Source: Planctomycetota bacterium (GTDB lineage Bacteria; Planctomycetota; Planctomycetia; Pirellulales; Pirellulaceae). From it: a DNA stretch of 17,126 bases. Of this stretch, positions 1-7,357 are shown in pieces. A model generated the notes under the pieces. That model was not told the origin of the DNA. It was given only the letters and a program-made list of their open reading frames with translations, and ran no database searches. The first letter of the stretch is position 1. The number at the start of each line of letters is the position of its first letter. Both the position numbers and the translations under genes were made by a program. The stretch lies in NCBI GenBank assembly GCA_026692885.1, contig JAPLNJ010000355.1, positions 1 to 17,126 on the forward strand, in the 5' to 3' direction.

Positions 1-539
1 TGCAACAGATCGTTGGGAAAGTCACGTGGAGCCTTGTCGATCTCGTCAATCAGCAGGACCCGCGGTGCACCCTGCGCTTCAGCTTCCTCGAAGGCCTGCC
101 ACAAGGCCCGTTTTTCGCGATAACGCTTTTTGGCTTCCAGCGCCTCCGCCGTGTCTTCGATCAGCTCCTTGCTGATCCGGCCCAGGTGTGCGTCCTGAAA
201 ATAACGCACGGTATCGAAGTGGTACAGCAGATCCTTGGCCGTGCTGTCGGATTTCACCTGGAAGTGCAGCACCTCGCCTAGGTTCAGCTTCCAGGCCGCA
301 TAGTAAGCCGTCTGCGTCTTGCCCGTGCCCGGCTCCCCCGTGATCAACAAGGGCTCGCCCAGACAGACCGCCATGTTGATGGCGGTGGCCAGCGCATCGC
401 CGGGGACGAACCGCGAGGCGTCGGCGTCCAGCGAACGCATCCGCGCGGCAAACGGGCGGTGCGCCAGCTGGCGGGAGTCGTCCAGCGGTTTCGGCACGGC
501 GGCGCGGACCACGTCGAATTCGTAGCGGGGGGCGTTCAT
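1..539 (-). CDS. MoxR-type AAA+ ATPase, N-terminal part (cut by window edge)
   Basis: The visible 179 codons start at ATG 539-537 and run off the left edge. The Walker A motif GEPGTGKT lies near residues 68-75 and the Walker B VLLIDEIDKA near 161-170, the spacing of MoxR-family AAA+ ATPases. The segment between them contains a long charged helical stretch (about residues 125-158). MoxR ATPases usually act with vWA-domain partners as chaperone-like remodellers of other proteins. The start codon overlaps the stop of the upstream CHAT gene in an ATGA arrangement, so the two are very probably translationally coupled and function together. In this setting I infer an NTP-dependent switch for the CHAT protease rather than a housekeeping role. 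The C-terminal sensor and lid region cannot be seen. Family call is firm; role is inference. Confidence 0.92.
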   Translation of the reverse strand, partial: MNAPRYEFDVVRAAVPKPLDDSRQLAHRPFAARMRSLDADASRFVPGDALATAINMAVCLGEPLLITGEPGTGKTQTAYYAAWKLNLGEVLHFQVKSDSTAKDLLYHFDTVRYFQDAHLGRISKELIEDTAEALEAKKRYREKRALWQAFEEAEAQGAPRVLLIDEIDKAPRDFPNDLL

Positions 540-2479
540 CGCAAGTCCTCCGAGGTGTCTTCATCGGTAGGTGCAGACTCGATCATCGCGCGATAGCCGC
601 GCCGCACCAGGGTCTCCAATTCCTCGATCACTTGATCGTAACTGCCGCCGGTCTGCGCGACGATGCCGCGCAGCAGCTCTCCGCGGCCTTCCCGCGGCAA
701 GGGCACCTTATGCGTGCGGACGAAATCTAACAGGTGCGATTCCTTGACTTCGCTGAAGCCGGGAAGCATCCGACAGAGCCCGTGCTCGGCTAACCTCTCC
801 GGTTTCACCCGTTCGTCGATCACCCGCGCGAAGTGCTGAGGATCGGCCGACTGGTACGAGATGCCCAGCAAACAGAACTGGCCGCCGTCGCACAACTGCT
901 TAAGGTGGCTGTCCCACCACACCAAGTACGCCTTCAAGAACCGGCTTTGGAACCTCCGCGGGTCCGTAATGACGCGGTGCCGGAGGTAGATCAGGATCTT
1001 CCTCGCTCCCGCTCCGGCCTGCCGTTTCACGCGGCCCGGAATCTGGTTCAGGGTGTTGACCTCAAAGCCACGGCAGTACATCTCCCGAAAAGATGGATCG
1101 GGGTCGAAGTCGCCCTCCGGATCCGCGAACTCGGGCGGCCACGTCAAACGATACTCCAGCAAACGAACACCCTCTGGAAGGGGAGCCATGTCGACGCTCA
1201 GCCGGTGGTGGAATCGCTCCATGCCATCCCCGTCCCGCCCGTACCACAGGAAGGCCAGACCCGGCGGACTGCCGCTGTTGAGCATCTGGCTGGTCTTCGT
1301 AAACACCATGCCGAATTGCAGCTCGCGGTCCAGTTTCTCGCGCCAGTACGGGTCCAGGATCCAACTGGCGTCCCGCACCGGCGTGGATTTCCAGTCTCCG
1401 TAGCCGCGGTAAAATACGGGCGTCATCCAACGCGGATTGCTCAACGTGAAGGCCGGCTCGTCGATCAGTCCGTACAGTTCCCCGACCGCCTCGTGCGGCG
1501 CCGCGCCGAACAACACCGTCTGCTCGAGGAAACGTTTGCCCTGCGCGCGAACCTGTTGGGTGAAAGCGACGGTCCGGTTTGTCACCACCGCCGGGAACAG
1601 GTCGCCCAGTTGCCCACCCACGCCCAGCGCCCCGCCGGCATCCCCGTGGCAACAATTGATGTACACGACCAGCGGCGGTAACTTGGCTTGTTGCAGGCAG
1701 TGGGCGAACTGCGCCACGGGAATCTGTTCCGCTCCGCCTCCCGCCTGCCCAAACACCAGGCGCGCCGTGTCCTGGCTGCCGGCCCCGTGCCCGTAGTAGT
1801 AGATCACCTCCGGCGACTGGGCGAGCGACTGACGCAGTTCGTTCCAGGTCGTGGCCACCAGCAACCGGCTGCCTCGCACCAGCAGTGGATCCCGGCCGCG
1901 GAGCGAAGCTTCCAGTTCCTCCAAGTGCGCCCCGGCCTCGGTATCCGGGAACTCGGCTGTCTGCGGGTTGGGAGCGACGATCAGGACCTTGGGTGCGGGC
2001 GGCAGCTCGACGGTCTGTGACAGGCCGCTCGTGTTGCGAGCCAGGGCCACGGTCCAAGAGCCAGTCACCACGAAACGATCGTCGCGGACCAGCAGCACCC
2101 ACGGCAAACGCGCGATGTCCGGGTCACGCGTCACCACGACCAGATCGACCCGGTCGGCCTTCGCCAAGGCCGTGCGTTCCTCGGCGCTAAGCCGCTGGAA
2201 CAGCTGCTGGTAGAGATACACGCCCAAGTCGAATTGGCCGCGCTCATCAAAGAAGAAGTCAAAGTCCGCTGGCTTGTTGTCGCCGCGATACGCGAGCAGG
2301 AGATCCACCGGTTCGGCCAGGGTCCGTTGCTCGCCGCGAATCGGGAAGAGGTCCTGCGGGTGCAGCTTCAAGCCGTTCACCTGCCGCGGTTTGCTCAACG
2401 TGCTGAACTGGCGGGTCGCGCAGTAGTCCACCCCACGCAGCTCGATCTCGATCGTGATTCGCAATGTTTGATCGGGCAT
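536..2479 (-). CDS. CHAT-domain (caspase-like) protease, conflict-system effector
   Basis: This 647-residue protein carries a CHAT (caspase HetF associated) peptidase domain over roughly residues 100-360. Visible landmarks are LPWVLL (126-131), the catalytic-histidine motif YYYGHG (His231) and the cysteine motif VYINCCHG (Cys277 aligns best with the NAC cysteine of the family; Cys276 is adjacent). No signal peptide or membrane segment is seen, so it should be cytoplasmic. Residues 380-647 form a second region, with a WWDSHLKQL patch and a C-terminal helical stretch, that I do not recognise as a named domain; similar unnamed tails accompany CHAT proteins in bacterial conflict systems. CHAT proteases cleave partner proteins, often triggering cell death, when activated by NTPase switches. 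The gene overlaps the MoxR gene by 4 bases and diverges from the FGE-domain protein. A weak AGGA sits directly before the ATG. Domain call is strong; target and trigger are unknown. Confidence 0.88.
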   Translation of the reverse strand: MPDQTLRITIEIELRGVDYCATRQFSTLSKPRQVNGLKLHPQDLFPIRGEQRTLAEPVDLLLAYRGDNKPADFDFFFDERGQFDLGVYLYQQLFQRLSAEERTALAKADRVDLVVVTRDPDIARLPWVLLVRDDRFVVTGSWTVALARNTSGLSQTVELPPAPKVLIVAPNPQTAEFPDTEAGAHLEELEASLRGRDPLLVRGSRLLVATTWNELRQSLAQSPEVIYYYGHGAGSQDTARLVFGQAGGGAEQIPVAQFAHCLQQAKLPPLVVYINCCHGDAGGALGVGGQLGDLFPAVVTNRTVAFTQQVRAQGKRFLEQTVLFGAAPHEAVGELYGLIDEPAFTLSNPRWMTPVFYRGYGDWKSTPVRDASWILDPYWREKLDRELQFGMVFTKTSQMLNSGSPPGLAFLWYGRDGDGMERFHHRLSVDMAPLPEGVRLLEYRLTWPPEFADPEGDFDPDPSFREMYCRGFEVNTLNQIPGRVKRQAGAGARKILIYLRHRVITDPRRFQSRFLKAYLVWWDSHLKQLCDGGQFCLLGISYQSADPQHFARVIDERVKPERLAEHGLCRMLPGFSEVKESHLLDFVRTHKVPLPREGRGELLRGIVAQTGGSYDQVIEELETLVRRGYRAMIESAPTDEDTSEDLR

Positions 2480-2568
2480 TTCCTGATTCCCCGCCGACGC
2501 ATCCGGCCGGCCCTCGCGCTTTACGATCGCCTGGCGCCCGGCTAGATTGGATTGTGCGCATTGCTGCT

Positions 2569-2628
2569 ATTGAGTCCTGCGCTGCTAATGGAAACAGGAC
2601 TGTCAGGACAGGTAGCCTAGGACTCAAT
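2569..2628. repeat. Inverted repeat with ATTGAGTCCT ends
   Basis: ATTGAGTCCT at 2569-2578 is the exact reverse complement of AGGACTCAAT at 2619-2628. The 40 bases between contain further AGGAC/CAGG motifs. It looks like a dispersed palindromic element rather than a terminator, as no T-run follows. Confidence 0.6.
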
Positions 2629-2664
2629 AAGGACCGGCGCATCAATAAGTGTCGGGTTTTCAAA

Positions 2665-2719
2665 GTAGTCATCACGCTCCGCGTGATGACATGTCGTCAC
2701 GGCGGAGCGTGACGACTAC
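2665..2719. repeat. Palindromic repeat, GTAGTCATCACGCTCCGC type
   Basis: Positions 2665-2690 and 2696-2719 form a near-perfect inverted repeat with arms of about 24 bases, built around CACGCTCCGC / GCGGAGCGTG. A related copy occurs at 6865-6913, beyond the far end of the adjacent plus-strand gene, so this is a repeat family. It ends about 70 bases before the start codon and would be transcribed if a promoter lies further upstream. Confidence 0.75.
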
Positions 2720-2791
2720 TATACTTGCGACAGTTATTCATGCGCCTACGCTGTTGATTGTGTCCCATCCTGTGTCCCCGGTAAAGCCGAC

Positions 2792-5700
2792 ATGGCGTAT
2801 GCCCTACCCTTGGAACCGTTCTTCGCATGGCTGCAGGCCGAGCGCGGCTGGGCGGTCGACGTCCAGGATCGGCGGCGGGTGTCGCGGGCGTTGCAGGCCG
2901 ACGAACAGTGGACCGTCGAGCGGCTGGGGCAGGTGCTGGCCGGCGTTTTGGCTCATGATCCCGAGCAGTGGGCGGATTTTCACCGGCATTTCGCCGCGTT
3001 CTTTGCCGCCGAATCTTACGCGGAACTGCGTCCCCACCCGTTGGATCGAGCGGCGCTGATCGCGGCCCTGAGCCAAGTCGAAATCGAGCAACCCGATCCA
3101 GAGGCTGACCGACGGCGGCAACTGGCCGACACGGTGGCACTGCAGCAGGAACTGGAAGTCACTGTGCTACGCCCCTCGCAGACGGCGCCGGCGACCGCGT
3201 TCCGGCTGCGCGAGGTGCCTTGGCCCCTCCAGCGGCCGGCGGCGGACGGGCGGCGCCCGGCCCTGGACTGGGATCGCGATGGTCCGCGGCAGTTTTTCCT
3301 GGCCGACGTGGGGCCGCCCCCCGAGCCGCCACTGAGTTCAACTTTGTTGGACCTTATGGCGGATGGGATGGGCTATTTCCGCAGCTCACGGCCGTCCCGC
3401 GAGTTGCATGTGGAAGACACCATTCGAGCCAGCGTGCGTGCCGGCTACCCCGTACCGCACTTCTTGCCAGGACGGGAGATCTGCCGCCTGCTGATCCTCG
3501 AAGACACCTGGGCCGAAGCGCGGGCCTGGAACACCGCGCCGCGCGAACTGGCCGACGGGCTGGCAGCCCGTGGGATACCGGTCACGCATGGCCTGTTCGA
3601 TGGTCTGCCCGTGCGATTTCGGCTGGCCGATGGCTCGGCTGAGTGCGACTTGGAGGACTGGGAGGACGAGCGCGGTGGGCTGCTGGTCCTGCTGTTCACC
3701 GAGGGCAAAGGCTTCTACCGCCGCCGAGCTGCGCGGGTGCTGGAGGATTTGGCGTCATGGCCGCGTCTGGCTTGGATCGAGTTCCGCGAACGCCGGTTCT
3801 GGGACGCCTGCACGCGGTTGGCGATCGAACAGGGCTTGGCCGTGTTTCCGGCTACGGCCGAGGGCCTGTGGGAGATGAGCCGGGCGCTGCTGACCGAACA
3901 AGGCCGGACGCGGCAGCCGCTCGCGCTGCCATCGCCGCTCGGCGGTGACCTGCCGCTGGCCCAGCGCGTGGAGCGAGCACTGGACGACGCGCTGCCCTGG
4001 GCCGAACTCTGCGCCGTGCTGCCGTCGGCGCCGCAGCGTCTGGCGGACGCCTTACGCCGCAGATTCCATCCGCAACTGCCACCGACCCACTTCGGCCGCT
4101 TGTGTACGTGGCCAGGGACCGAACGCGACGCGGAGGGCTTGCACTTCAGCGAGCCCGTCAGACAAATTCTCTGCCGCGGCTTCTACGCCCGGCGCTCCCC
4201 GGCGGAGCGCGAAGCCCTGCTGGGTTTTGTCCGTGAGCAGATCGCAACGAGCGGGCGGCTGCTGCCGGCCGATTCGCTGGCCCGCTACGCTTGTGAAGGC
4301 ATCCAGGTGCGGCTGTCCCTGGTCGCCGGCAGTGTCCCGCAGTCACGGTCGGCCGGCCGGCTGGTTACTTCCGGCGCGCCGGTCGCCGAATTACTGCGTC
4401 TGGATCTGAAACAGGATACCGCGCTGCTGGCGGAGATCGGCCGGCTTTCGGACGAGCAGTCGCGCTTGCTGGAGCAATGGAAGATCGTCCGACGTCCCCC
4501 GTCCCCCTACCCCGCCGACCTGGTCCGCATCCCCGCCGGGACGTTCTTGATGGGCGATCCGACCGAGGAAGGGGACGGCGACGAGCGGCCGCAGCACGCG
4601 GTGGAGGTCAGCACGTTCTACATCGCCAAGCACCCCGTCACTTGGCAACTGTGGCAGGAGATTCACGGCTGGGCGGTCGAGCAGGGCTACCAGTTCGACA
4701 AGCCCGGCGCGGGACGCGGCCCGCAGCATCCGGTCACGGACATCAGTTGGTACGACGCGGTCAAGTGGTGCAACGCTCGGTCGGAAAAGGAAGGACGACG
4801 CCCCGCGTACTACACCGACGCCAGCCGTACGGAGCCGTACCACCAAGGACAACTCGATCTGCCGGCCGAGGCGGTCGACTGGACGGCCAACGGTTATCGC
4901 TTGCCAACGGAAGCCGAATGGGAGAAAGCGGCCCGTGGCGGGCTGGAGGGCCAGCACTACCCGTGGGAGAGCCAGGGGAAGGGCTACGAACGGTTGATCT
5001 CGCCGGAGAAGGCGAACTATGGCAAGGACGGCACGACGCCGGTGGGCAGTTATCCGCCCAACGGATTCGGACTGTTCGACATGGCGGGGAACGTCTACGA
5101 CTGGGTCTGGGACCGCTGGGACACCGCGTGGTACCGCAACGCCGACGCAACGACGAGCGATACACGTGGCCCGACTGGCGGCGTGAACCGCGTGTTCCGC
5201 GGCGGCTGCTGGGCGTGCGGTGCCGGGGGGCTGCGCTGCGCCTACCGCTTCGGGTGGCTCCCGTCGCTTGCGTACGACGACCAGGGCTTCCGTCTTGCCG
5301 GAGGTCAGGGCCAGGCAGTAGCGGAGCTCGACGAAGGCGGGGAGCGAGGGCGGAGGGACGACGACCGGAGCGAACCGCCTGAGGAGAGCGGAGCGGACCA
5401 GGCATGTCTGATGGTCGAGTTGGTCCCCTCGAAACCCGAAGCATCAGCGAGGCATCCGGCATCAAAACCCGAAGCGTCAGCGAGGACGAAAAGTAGGATG
5501 GATTTCCAATCCGTCCAGGACGGATTGGAAATCCATCCTACACGGAGCCCGGACGGTTTGGAAAACCATCCTACGTCTGGGTCAGCCGAGACCATCGAGT
5601 TGCGTTGCGGCGAAGCGCCCGGCGAGGTCGTCCAGGACAGCAAGCCGGTCGTGCTCGACTCCGGCGAGTGTCGAGTCACAGCCCGGCGCCGATTCTGTTG

Positions 5701-6595
5701 GCCCGCCACGACGGCGTATGAACTGGAACCGGGCAAGGCCTACCACTTGCAGATCCTGATGCAACGCCAACCGCCGCCCGGTATGGTGGAAATCGCGGCC
5801 GGGCCATTTGTCATGGGCGACCCGACGACGGAAGGTTACGACGACGAACGGCCCAAGCATGAGGTCTTCGTAGGCGCGTTCTTCATCGCCCAATATCAGG
5901 TGACCTGGGTGCTCTGGCGAGAAGTTTACGATTGGGCTGTCAGGCGCAACTACGAGTTTGAAAACCCCGGCGGCGGTGACGGCGATGACCATCCGGTGCA
6001 CAGTGTCAACTGGCATGACGCGGTGAAATGGTGTAACGCCTATTCGGAGCGAGAAGGCCGGCAGCCGGCTTACTTTGAAGACCGTAGCGGCGGCAAAGTC
6101 TACCGGCAAGGCAACGCGGATATCTTGGCCGCGGCGGTGGACTGGAACGGCGAAGGCTTTCGTTTGCCGACAGAAGCGGAATGGGAGAACGCAGCGCGCG
6201 GCGGGCTGGTGGGTCATCATTACCCGTGGGCGAGCGAAGGAAAGGGGCACGAACGATTCATCGGTCCAGACAAAGCCCAATACTCTGTCAGCCAAGGAAA
6301 CATAGCGCCCGTCGGTTCGTTTCCAGCCAACGGTTACGGACTGTACGACATGGCTGGTAACGTCTGGGAGTGGTGTTGGGACTGGTGGGACAAACGGTGG
6401 TATGACAACCCAGAAGCGACGCAGCGAAATACGCTTGGCCCTACTGGCGGTGTGGACCGTGTGTGCCGCGGCGGCGGCTGGGCGAGCGTCGCCTGGTTCC
6501 TGCGCTGCGCCTACCGCCGGGGGGGGCTCCCGTCGAACGCGGGCGACTTCCGGGGCTTCCGTCTTGCCGGAGGTCAGGTACAGGCAGCGCCGTAG
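2792..6595 (+). CDS. CoxE/vWA-like protein with two FGE-sulfatase (C-type lectin fold) domains and twin hypervariable ends
   Basis: This is a 1267-residue protein. Residues 1-75 (LPLEPFFAWLQ..., EQWADFHRHFAAFF) resemble the helical start of CoxE/vWA proteins that partner MoxR ATPases. Residues about 228-400 look like a degenerate vWA or SAV_2336-like Rossmann domain (RLLILEDTWAEA, GGLLVLLFTEGKGF) without a clear MIDAS DxSxS. Two FGE-sulfatase/SUMF1-type domains follow, at about 578-839 and 998-1262, each with the IPAG/IAAG...MGDP start, PVT/QVTW, RLPTEAEWE, DMAGNV and GFRLAGG landmarks. Neither keeps a consistent catalytic cysteine pair, so ligand binding is likelier than formylglycine synthesis. 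Residues 802-839 and 1225-1262 are the hypervariable segments. The linker at 880-928 is encoded by dispersed repeats. It lies divergent to the CHAT/MoxR pair; I infer it is the sensor and vWA-like partner of that system. No clear RBS precedes the ATG. The FGE domains are certain, the vWA relation moderate. Confidence 0.88.
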   Translation: MAYALPLEPFFAWLQAERGWAVDVQDRRRVSRALQADEQWTVERLGQVLAGVLAHDPEQWADFHRHFAAFFAAESYAELRPHPLDRAALIAALSQVEIEQPDPEADRRRQLADTVALQQELEVTVLRPSQTAPATAFRLREVPWPLQRPAADGRRPALDWDRDGPRQFFLADVGPPPEPPLSSTLLDLMADGMGYFRSSRPSRELHVEDTIRASVRAGYPVPHFLPGREICRLLILEDTWAEARAWNTAPRELADGLAARGIPVTHGLFDGLPVRFRLADGSAECDLEDWEDERGGLLVLLFTEGKGFYRRRAARVLEDLASWPRLAWIEFRERRFWDACTRLAIEQGLAVFPATAEGLWEMSRALLTEQGRTRQPLALPSPLGGDLPLAQRVERALDDALPWAELCAVLPSAPQRLADALRRRFHPQLPPTHFGRLCTWPGTERDAEGLHFSEPVRQILCRGFYARRSPAEREALLGFVREQIATSGRLLPADSLARYACEGIQVRLSLVAGSVPQSRSAGRLVTSGAPVAELLRLDLKQDTALLAEIGRLSDEQSRLLEQWKIVRRPPSPYPADLVRIPAGTFLMGDPTEEGDGDERPQHAVEVSTFYIAKHPVTWQLWQEIHGWAVEQGYQFDKPGAGRGPQHPVTDISWYDAVKWCNARSEKEGRRPAYYTDASRTEPYHQGQLDLPAEAVDWTANGYRLPTEAEWEKAARGGLEGQHYPWESQGKGYERLISPEKANYGKDGTTPVGSYPPNGFGLFDMAGNVYDWVWDRWDTAWYRNADATTSDTRGPTGGVNRVFRGGCWACGAGGLRCAYRFGWLPSLAYDDQGFRLAGGQGQAVAELDEGGERGRRDDDRSEPPEESGADQACLMVELVPSKPEASARHPASKPEASARTKSRMDFQSVQDGLEIHPTRSPDGLENHPTSGSAETIELRCGEAPGEVVQDSKPVVLDSGECRVTARRRFCWPATTAYELEPGKAYHLQILMQRQPPPGMVEIAAGPFVMGDPTTEGYDDERPKHEVFVGAFFIAQYQVTWVLWREVYDWAVRRNYEFENPGGGDGDDHPVHSVNWHDAVKWCNAYSEREGRQPAYFEDRSGGKVYRQGNADILAAAVDWNGEGFRLPTEAEWENAARGGLVGHHYPWASEGKGHERFIGPDKAQYSVSQGNIAPVGSFPANGYGLYDMAGNVWEWCWDWWDKRWYDNPEATQRNTLGPTGGVDRVCRGGGWASVAWFLRCAYRRGGLPSNAGDFRGFRLAGGQVQAAP
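5192..5309 (+). other. DGR-like variable region 1 (end of FGE domain 1)
   Basis: This segment aligns without gaps to 6461-6578. Shared blocks are identical at every base: CGCGGCGGC (5198-5206), CTGCGCTGCGCCTACCGC (5231-5248), CTCCCGTCG (5258-5266) and a 25-base tail (5285-5309). The codons between them differ, and each difference changes the amino acid: F/C, C/G, C/S, G/V, G/W, G/F, F/R, W/G, L/N, Y/G, D/F and Q/R. That is 21 base changes in 12 of 38 codons, with no silent-only change. The usual FGE motif RGGSW reads RGGCW here and RGGGW in copy 2, as expected if an AGC template codon was changed at its adenine. DGR origin is inferred. Confidence 0.75.
5433..5485 (+). repeat. In-frame direct repeat encoding KPEASAR
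   Basis: Two 21-base copies beginning AAACCCGAAGC lie at 5433-5453 and 5465-5485 and differ at one base. They encode a duplicated SKPEASAR motif in the linker between the two FGE domains. They abut the palindromic repeat at 5493, so the linker appears to be built from inserted dispersed repeats. Confidence 0.75.
5493..5574 (+). repeat. In-frame palindromic repeat encoding RMDFQSVQDGLEIHPT
   Basis: Positions 5493-5516 and 5518-5541 are perfect 24-base inverted arms around a single central base. A third, slightly diverged arm follows at 5551-5574. The element keeps the reading frame open and encodes RMDFQSVQDGLEIHPT followed by a degenerate DGLENHPT copy. From memory this peptide recurs in many unrelated planctomycete ORFs, which marks it as a dispersed repeat caught in a coding region. 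In mRNA it should form a very stable hairpin between the two FGE domains. Confidence 0.85.
6461..6578 (+). other. DGR-like variable region 2 (end of FGE domain 2 and of the gene)
   Basis: This is the partner of the segment at 5192-5309, with the same invariant blocks at 6467-6475, 6500-6517, 6527-6535 and 6554-6578. It lies 17 bases before the stop codon, the usual place for a DGR target. Variable residues read C, G, S, V, W, F, R, G, N, G, F and R. Just upstream, the GPTGGV(N/D)RV codons carry three silent differences between the copies (CCG/CCT, GGC/GGT, CGC/CGT), which then cease abruptly. No template repeat, avd gene or reverse transcriptase was found in the window. Confidence 0.75.
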
Positions 6596-6854
6596 GGTGG
6601 GCCAGAGCGGGCAACGCGAGAAGACCTACCAACGGCAAAGAGCAGTGCTTGGTTGGCCACCCAGCCAATGCGGAGAAACCGAGCGCCGGCCCACCAGGAT
6701 CCGCTGCGCATACCGAACGGCGCGCATCGCACTGGATCGCGAGCCTATCCTGGTGGGCCGGCGCTGGTCCACAGCGGATTTCGGGCTCACCGACTTGGCC
6801 GCGCTGTTGGTTAGGACTGTTGGTTGCCGCTGATCCGCTCTGGCCCACCCTACG
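6592..6854. repeat. Nested inverted-repeat element supplying the stop codon of the FGE gene
   Basis: GTAGGGTGGGCCAGAGCGG at 6592-6610 is matched by its reverse complement at 6836-6854. Inside lies a second perfect pair of 19 bases, AGCGCCGGCCCACCAGGAT at 6682-6700 against 6747-6765. The TAG stop of the FGE gene (6593-6595) is part of the left arm, so the element seems to have landed at or just past the variable region. No transposase is encoded; it looks like a miniature palindromic or MITE-like element. Confidence 0.75.
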
Positions 6855-6864
6855 CATTCTTTCA

Positions 6865-6913
6865 CAGCCGCTCCGCGTGCTGGCCCTTGGTTACGGCGGA
6901 GCGTGACGGCTAC
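6865..6913. repeat. Palindromic repeat related to 2665-2719
   Basis: The left arm CAGCCGCTCCGCGTG and the right arm GGCGGAGCGTGACGGCTAC are imperfect reverse complements, the left arm lacking about four bases. It shares the GCTCCGCGTG / GGCGGAGCGTGACG core with the element at 2665-2719. The two copies bracket the FGE-domain gene. Confidence 0.6.
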
Positions 6914-7100
6914 GAACGGCGACACGAGCTTCTTCGCCGGTCCTCATCCGTGCTCTGGCTCTGCCATCCGTGCGGGTCTGCGGTGTTGGGACGGCCCGCG
7001 TTAAGCAAGAGGGTTGGTGGGGACTCCAAAGGGCTCGCGTCGGTCCATGGTCAGTGGTAGGATAGACCTCCCGGTCCGTCCGCGTCAGGTCTCATTCATG

Positions 7101-7238
7101 TAGGCCGGAACGAGGTCGCGCAAAACTATGCCGGAGCGGCGCAACCGACGCTCGCAGGAAAAACCCGCTTGGTGCAGACGCCACGCGCCGGAAGCGACCG
7201 AAGTTCCGGCAGCGCTTCCGGTCGTTTGTTCCGGCCTA
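7101..7238. repeat. Inverted repeat with TAGGCCGGAAC ends
   Basis: TAGGCCGGAAC at 7101-7111 pairs with GTTCCGGCCTA at 7228-7238. A smaller hairpin lies inside, with CCGGAAGCG near 7191 and CGCTTCCGG near 7213. It is one of several nested palindromic elements in this tract. Confidence 0.65.
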
Positions 7239-7249
7239 AAGGAGCTTGA

Positions 7250-7319
7250 GTTGTGAGCGGCAAGGCGCTAGCCGCCGGTTCCGAACGCCACCGGCGGCTA
7301 GCGCCTTGCCGCTCACAAC
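7250..7319. repeat. Perfect 30-base-arm palindrome
   Basis: Positions 7250-7279 and 7290-7319 are exact reverse complements around a 10-base spacer. The core reads GGCAAGGCGCTAGCCGCCGG. There is no T-run on either side, so intrinsic termination is possible but not implied. The length and perfection suggest a recent dispersed element or active maintenance. Confidence 0.9.
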
Positions 7320-7357
7320 GCACGATCTTAGCCTTGAAGACGTACTAGGCGCAACAT

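Larger units (their letters stand above)
2480..2791. other. Divergent intergenic region with two inverted repeats
   Basis: This 312-base gap separates the CHAT/MoxR pair from the FGE-domain gene, so both promoters should lie here. It holds two inverted repeats, listed separately. A TATACT hexamer at 2720-2725 could be a -10 box for the plus-strand gene, but no convincing -35 box stands upstream and the hexamer abuts the repeat. No small gene is supported. Confidence 0.6.

Noticed and set aside
833..1681. Long plus-strand ORF opposite the CHAT gene
   Set aside because: It lies wholly antisense to a gene with clear catalytic motifs; high GC content opens such frames. The same applies to 4761-5465 minus, 5582-6295 minus, 7376-8083 plus, 13641-14447 plus and 16465-17076 minus.
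4523..6578. True formylglycine-generating (sulfatase-activating) enzyme
   Set aside because: No conserved catalytic cysteine pair, no sulfatase gene nearby, and the relevant segment is hypervariable between the two domains.
5192..6578. Simple recent duplication explaining the similar domain ends
   Set aside because: A recent duplication would be uniformly similar. Here silent divergence upstream stops abruptly, and the end shows only amino-acid-changing clusters. Gene conversion plus strong selection remains an alternative.
6592..6854. Insertion sequence
   Set aside because: Only 263 bases with no transposase frame; at most a miniature non-autonomous element.
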